From Lampris incognitus (lineage: Eukaryota; Chordata; Actinopteri; Lampriformes; Lampridae), in contig NC_079213.1 of the NCBI RefSeq assembly GCF_029633865.1, positions 91,834,995 through 91,898,994 on the forward strand: 64,000 nt of DNA, written 5' to 3'. The position numbers were made by a program, and so were the translations under genes. Below the pieces are notes generated by a model. It saw only the letters and a program-made list of their open reading frames with translations, searched no databases and was not told the origin of the DNA. Below are positions 60,378 through 64,000 of this stretch, in pieces. Positions within the stretch are counted from its first letter, which is position 1. Every line of letters starts with the position of its first letter.

Positions 60378-60617
60378 ATTTGTATAACTTCACCATGCAA
60401 GCAAAAATCCTAACCAGGCAATGCAGTAACAGCGAGATTATAGACTGCGGAAGGATATCTTTAATTTACAAACTTTAAGTTCGGTTTGCTTAAAGGTACA
60501 GTTCACACCAAAATCAAAAACACATGTTTTTCCTTCTTACCTGTAGTGCTGTTGTTGCAAGACCTTGTTGTGAGCAGTTTTATGTAGGAACTATATTGTC
60601 GGACCGAACTACACCTA

Positions 60618-60686
60618 AATCCTACTCTCCCCGTGACCCTGAAAGCAGGATAAACTGTTTGGGTGGATGAATGGATGGATGGATGG
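60618..60686 (+). repeat. 69-bp SINE-A stub with target duplication
   Basis: Only the last part of SINE-A remains (gtgaccctgaaagcaggata and the GGATGG tail), flanked by ACTACACCTA at 60608-60617 and 60687-60696: a very strongly 5'-truncated retrotransposition event. Confidence 0.9.
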
Positions 60687-60718
60687 ACTACACCTACATA
60701 AAACTGCTTATAACAAAA

Positions 60719-61113
60719 CCCTTTTCCACTACATGGTACCGGCTCGGCTCTACTCGGCTTGCCTTTTTTTTCCCCATTACTGGAAAATACCAGCATTTTG
60801 GTAACTAACACTTTTCTGGGACCGCCTTTGTCGAGGTTCCAAAAAAACAAAAACAAAAAAACAAACAAGCAAAACAAAACAAAACTGGAGCGGGTAGCAA
60901 AATCAGTGCAGACTTCTGATTGGTCGGAGAAACGCGTCACTGCGTCCTTTTGCGTCACTGCGTCATCAACGCGGTCGAAGAGGAGTTATCTTAAAAGTAG
61001 ATTTTGAAACTGAAAAAAATAGAGAGCCGAAAAACCACGGCGATGGAAAACAACAGAGAAGTCATGTGGGTTCGAGTCCAGTTGAGCCGGTACCATGCAG
61101 CGGGAAAGGGGCA
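60719..61113. mobile_element. inner MITE with CCCTTTTCC termini
   Basis: The left end cccttttccactacatggta continues ccggctcgg. The complement of the right end is cccctttcccgctgcatggt continuing accggctca. These are inverted ends of about 25 bp with a few mismatches, and I recognise the motif from common fish MITEs. No transposase is encoded. Confidence 0.7.
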
Positions 61114-61261
61114 AAGTCTGTGGATTATCCTGCGTAACCGGGTCATGATTTCTGGAGAGAGAACTTGCTGTTGAGTTTTTCACACCAAAGCGATCTAGAT
61201 GGATAAATAGCACCACAGGTAAGAAGATGTATTTTGGATTTTAGGAGTGCACTGTCCCTTG

Positions 61262-61496
61262 TAGCTAAATGCCTGATCTGACCGCTTGTTTAACAGTGTC
61301 GCAGTGTGGTTTGACATCTGTTTGTCGTGACAGCATGTCAGGCTGACCTTTAGCCAATGAGAACACAGATACTACATATACATTTATCGGTAACTGAAGG
61401 CCCCGTGACATGATCTGTCTTTACGTAATGCTTGAGTTGGCAGTGGAATACAGTATACAGTATATACAGAAAAACGTGGGCAAAAATGCGTACGCG

Positions 61497-61534
<38 letters not shown>

Positions 61535-62348
61535 GATTCCAGCCATCATGGCTAATACTATTACACCCAAAACAGCTAATGAGCTCGCCTTCGTCGGTGT
61601 CTTCCCTAGAGGTAACCAACTTTTGGCAGCTGTTCTCATCATCATCATCATCATCATCATCCTGCCTGTGCTTCACAGATAGGAAAAACATAGATATGTA
61701 TCTTCCACAGACAGACATAGAGCAGTTCCTAATTGAAGTACCTTACTATATACCATGTTTACTGCAGTTAATGAGATCAAGAGAGAAAAGGTGAGACAGA
61801 GAGAGAGAGAAAGAGATAGTGCAGTGGCATCAGTGTTTCTGTGTTATCATATCTGTGTGTGTGCGAGTGTGTGAGATGAGGGGATTGGTGGGAGGGGGTA
61901 CACTGGTGACGTCAGGGGAAATTGGACGGATCGTGGGGGTGGGCATTACTGACAGCTGGGGGGGGGGGGGTGGGATGGAGCTTCTCAAGCGAATCCTTTT
62001 AATAAACAGATGGGCGCTGTTTCCTGAACCTCTTTGTTGACTGAAGATATAATTACAGATTAGACGGTCTGAGGTAATTTGAAGTTGGGCAAACAGTCTA
62101 TTCTTTTTTTTCTGAAGCGAGATCTTCTCTAAAGACGATTGATTGAAATGGGCGCCATTGACGGCTCGCTTGTGTACTTTCGCAACAATATGGCACTTAG
62201 TGGATTTGTATCTATATAAAATATAGCCACCTCACCAAACCAAGTGCGATAACCATATAGATGGAACGACAGCAATACAGTGCAGCCGCCTGTTTAACAG
62301 CATTTCCACTCCAGTTAAGACAGCTGAGTCATTCCAAGCCATCTGTCA
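61262..62348. other. unassigned stretch with microsatellites
   Basis: (CA)n at 61499-61532 and (CAT)n at 61637-61661. No gene. Confidence 0.45.
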
Positions 62349-62760
62349 TTGTTGTTCTCCTGGATCGCCGCCATGTCTTGGTGGAGAAGTTTGTGTACCA
62401 GTGACCTCAAGAGCTATGCCATCCGGAGCTTGGCTCCTGGTAGGGTCACCCTAGGCGGACAGGTCAAGGGGGAGGTGCCAGACGAAGCGCGATCCAACAA
62501 AGACCTCAACGACGGAACTGGTGGAAGATGTCTCCAGGTCAACACGGCAGTAAAGGCGGATGAAGTATGCAACAGACGGTGGTCCCCAAACGTCTTGGTT
62601 CTCCACGCCATTGGACCCTGGCCACCCCCTGCTAAGGACCATGTGGTGGCTGCAGGCGCATCAGCCACGTGAAACGCTGTCATGCGCAGGCGTCCTCCCT
62701 CAAGGATACCCACAAGGATCTGGAAGGATAGTCATACTCGGCTCTGAGTGACCGTTGATG
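62349..62760 (+). other. possible repeat-derived open frame
   Basis: A 107-residue frame (62349-62672) with SYAIRSLAPGRVTLGGQVKG, DGTGGRCLQVN and ADEVCNRRWSPNVLVLHAIG. I believe I have seen this kind of sequence as a multicopy fish repeat, but there is only one copy here and no known domain, so the identity is open. Confidence 0.3.
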
Positions 62761-62958
62761 ATGTTGATGACGATCTTCCATGGGGGACCACCTCTCCTGA
62801 ACGATCCTGCAAGCTGCCTTTAACGAATTACATAGTATGTTCTTGTCTTGAAATGCATAGGAATGTATAGATATACATAGTTTTTTTTTCTTGTGCTTCT
62901 TTATTGCAAGTAGTAATTCTCAGATCACTCATTCATTCGTCAAAATTCTGATGTCGGG

Positions 62959-63415
62959 GGGCGTCCGGGTGGCGTGGTGGTCTATTCTGTTGCCTACCAA
63001 CACGGGGATCGCCGGTTCGAATCCCCGTGTTACCTCTGGCTCGGTCGGGCGTCCCTACATACACAGTTGGCCGTGTCTGCGGGTGGGAAGCCGGATGTGG
63101 GTATGTGTCCTGGTCACTGCACTAGTGCCTTCTCTGGTTGGTCGGGGTGCCTGTTCGGGGGAACTGGGGGGAATAGCGTGATCCTCCCACGCGCTACGTC
63201 CCCTTGGCGAAACTCATCATTGTCAAGTGAAAAGAAGCGGCTGGCGACTCCACATGTATCGGAGGAGGCATGTGGTAGTCTGCAGCCCTCCCCGGATCGG
63301 CAGAGGGAGTGGAGCAGAACTCGAGATGGCTCAGAAGAGTGGGGTAATTGGACAAGTACGACTGGGGAGAAAAAAGAGGGAAAAATCCAAAAAAATCAAA
63401 TACATTTTTAAAAAA
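62959..63415 (+). repeat. SINE-C copy, full length
   Basis: Head gggcgtccgggtggcgtggt, B box ggttcgaatcccc, complete body and a longer A-rich end. GATGTC occurs on both sides (62950 and 63420), a possible short target duplication. Confidence 0.88.
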
Positions 63416-64000
63416 ATCAGATGTCAGTGCACCAACAGCTCGTACCCAAGCAGCCCTTACAATTACATTCAATTAATTAAATTGGTTAAATTAAATTAAA
63501 TTCATTAAATTAGTTGTGTGTAATGGCGGTGCTCGCATCATTTAAGCTTCTTTAACTGTTCAACCACTCTTTCCTCCTGGATGAAAGCGTCAGCTAAATG
63601 CCTAAAATGCAAATATAAGTGTGCCACCTTCCTTCAGTATACAAGCCTGTCATGTCTACTCCATATGTGGTAAACAAATCCTGTGGCCGAAAATGTATGG
63701 ACTGCCCACAGAGATAGCTGGCAAACATATGTAGCAGTATTACATATGGGATTAAACTTGACAAGTGTGTATACCACACAACGGTCTTACACTACAGTGT
63801 GCTGTCAGATGTTTCTATAGAGAACCATTCATCAGCAATCTCCTCTCAAGCACTCCCATGGGCCTCGCGTCCCGATTGTGTTTTAATTTCCAGCTTGTTT
63901 CTCTCACGTCAAAACAACCGCATGGGTGGAAATATGAGCCAAAAGCAGGCAGTCAGCTCATCACCATCATCCTTCAAGCTTTTGTGCAACTCTGAGTGCT
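63416..64000. other. unassigned stretch
   Basis: AAATTAAATTAAATT low-complexity near 63480-63510, otherwise unrecognised to the window end. Confidence 0.4.

Larger units (their letters stand above)
60492..61261. mobile_element. outer MITE with nested insertions
   Basis: The left arm (60492-60550, aaggtacagttcacacca ... cttacctgtagtgct) is repeated in inverse at 61212-61260 (complement aagggacagtgcactcct ... cttacctgtggtgct). This is an inverted repeat of roughly 50-60 bp with scattered mismatches. Inside are a 16-base perfect hairpin (agcagttttatgtagg), a SINE-A stub and another MITE. Confidence 0.65.

Overview
The window looks like gene-poor intergenic or intronic DNA from a teleost fish. 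The evidence is its repeat content: Tc1/mariner transposons, L2-type and restriction-like-endonuclease LINEs, Penelope-like debris, a 5S-rRNA-derived SINE, several tRNA-headed SINE families and very dense CA, CT and AG microsatellites. No convincing host protein-coding gene was found. The only long intact reading frames are two transposases. All identifications come from reading motifs by eye; no database was searched. The labels SINE-A, -B, -C and -D are local to this annotation.

Layout. 0-6.3 kb: a decayed hammerhead-ribozyme-like hairpin (about 2.4 kb), a Penelope-like GIY-YIG fragment, and a Gypsy-type LTR retrotransposon broken off inside reverse transcriptase. 6.66-8.28 kb: a complete Tc1/mariner element with an intact 347-residue transposase of DD38E spacing. 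8.3-26 kb: mostly unrecognised sequence with scattered SINEs, an L2 3' end and a decayed LINE C-terminus. 26.9-28.5 kb: a cluster of DNA-transposon gene remains (BED finger, THAP finger, and a first exon possibly of the YqaJ/SWIM-associated mobile-gene class). 29-39.5 kb: SINEs, microsatellites and a fold-back element. 39.57-47.04 kb: a continuous stack of retroelements made of a 5S SINE, a tRNA SINE, two tandem restriction-like-endonuclease LINE copies (one carrying a solo LTR) and a 5'-truncated L2 LINE. The L2 is itself split by an intact DD36E Tc1 element and by a 157-bp tRNA-like element. 47-64 kb: SINEs, microsatellites, a 22-bp minisatellite, a roughly 113-bp periodic repeat, a CpG-rich module of unknown identity and nested MITEs.

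The elements interact mainly by insertion into one another. Several nests can be dated relative to each other because target-site duplications and reading frames are still legible. SINE-A and SINE-B share a tRNA-derived head and body but carry different tails, and SINE-C is an independent tRNA-headed family. The two Tc1 elements are probably among the youngest residents, since both keep open transposase frames and near-identical terminal repeats.
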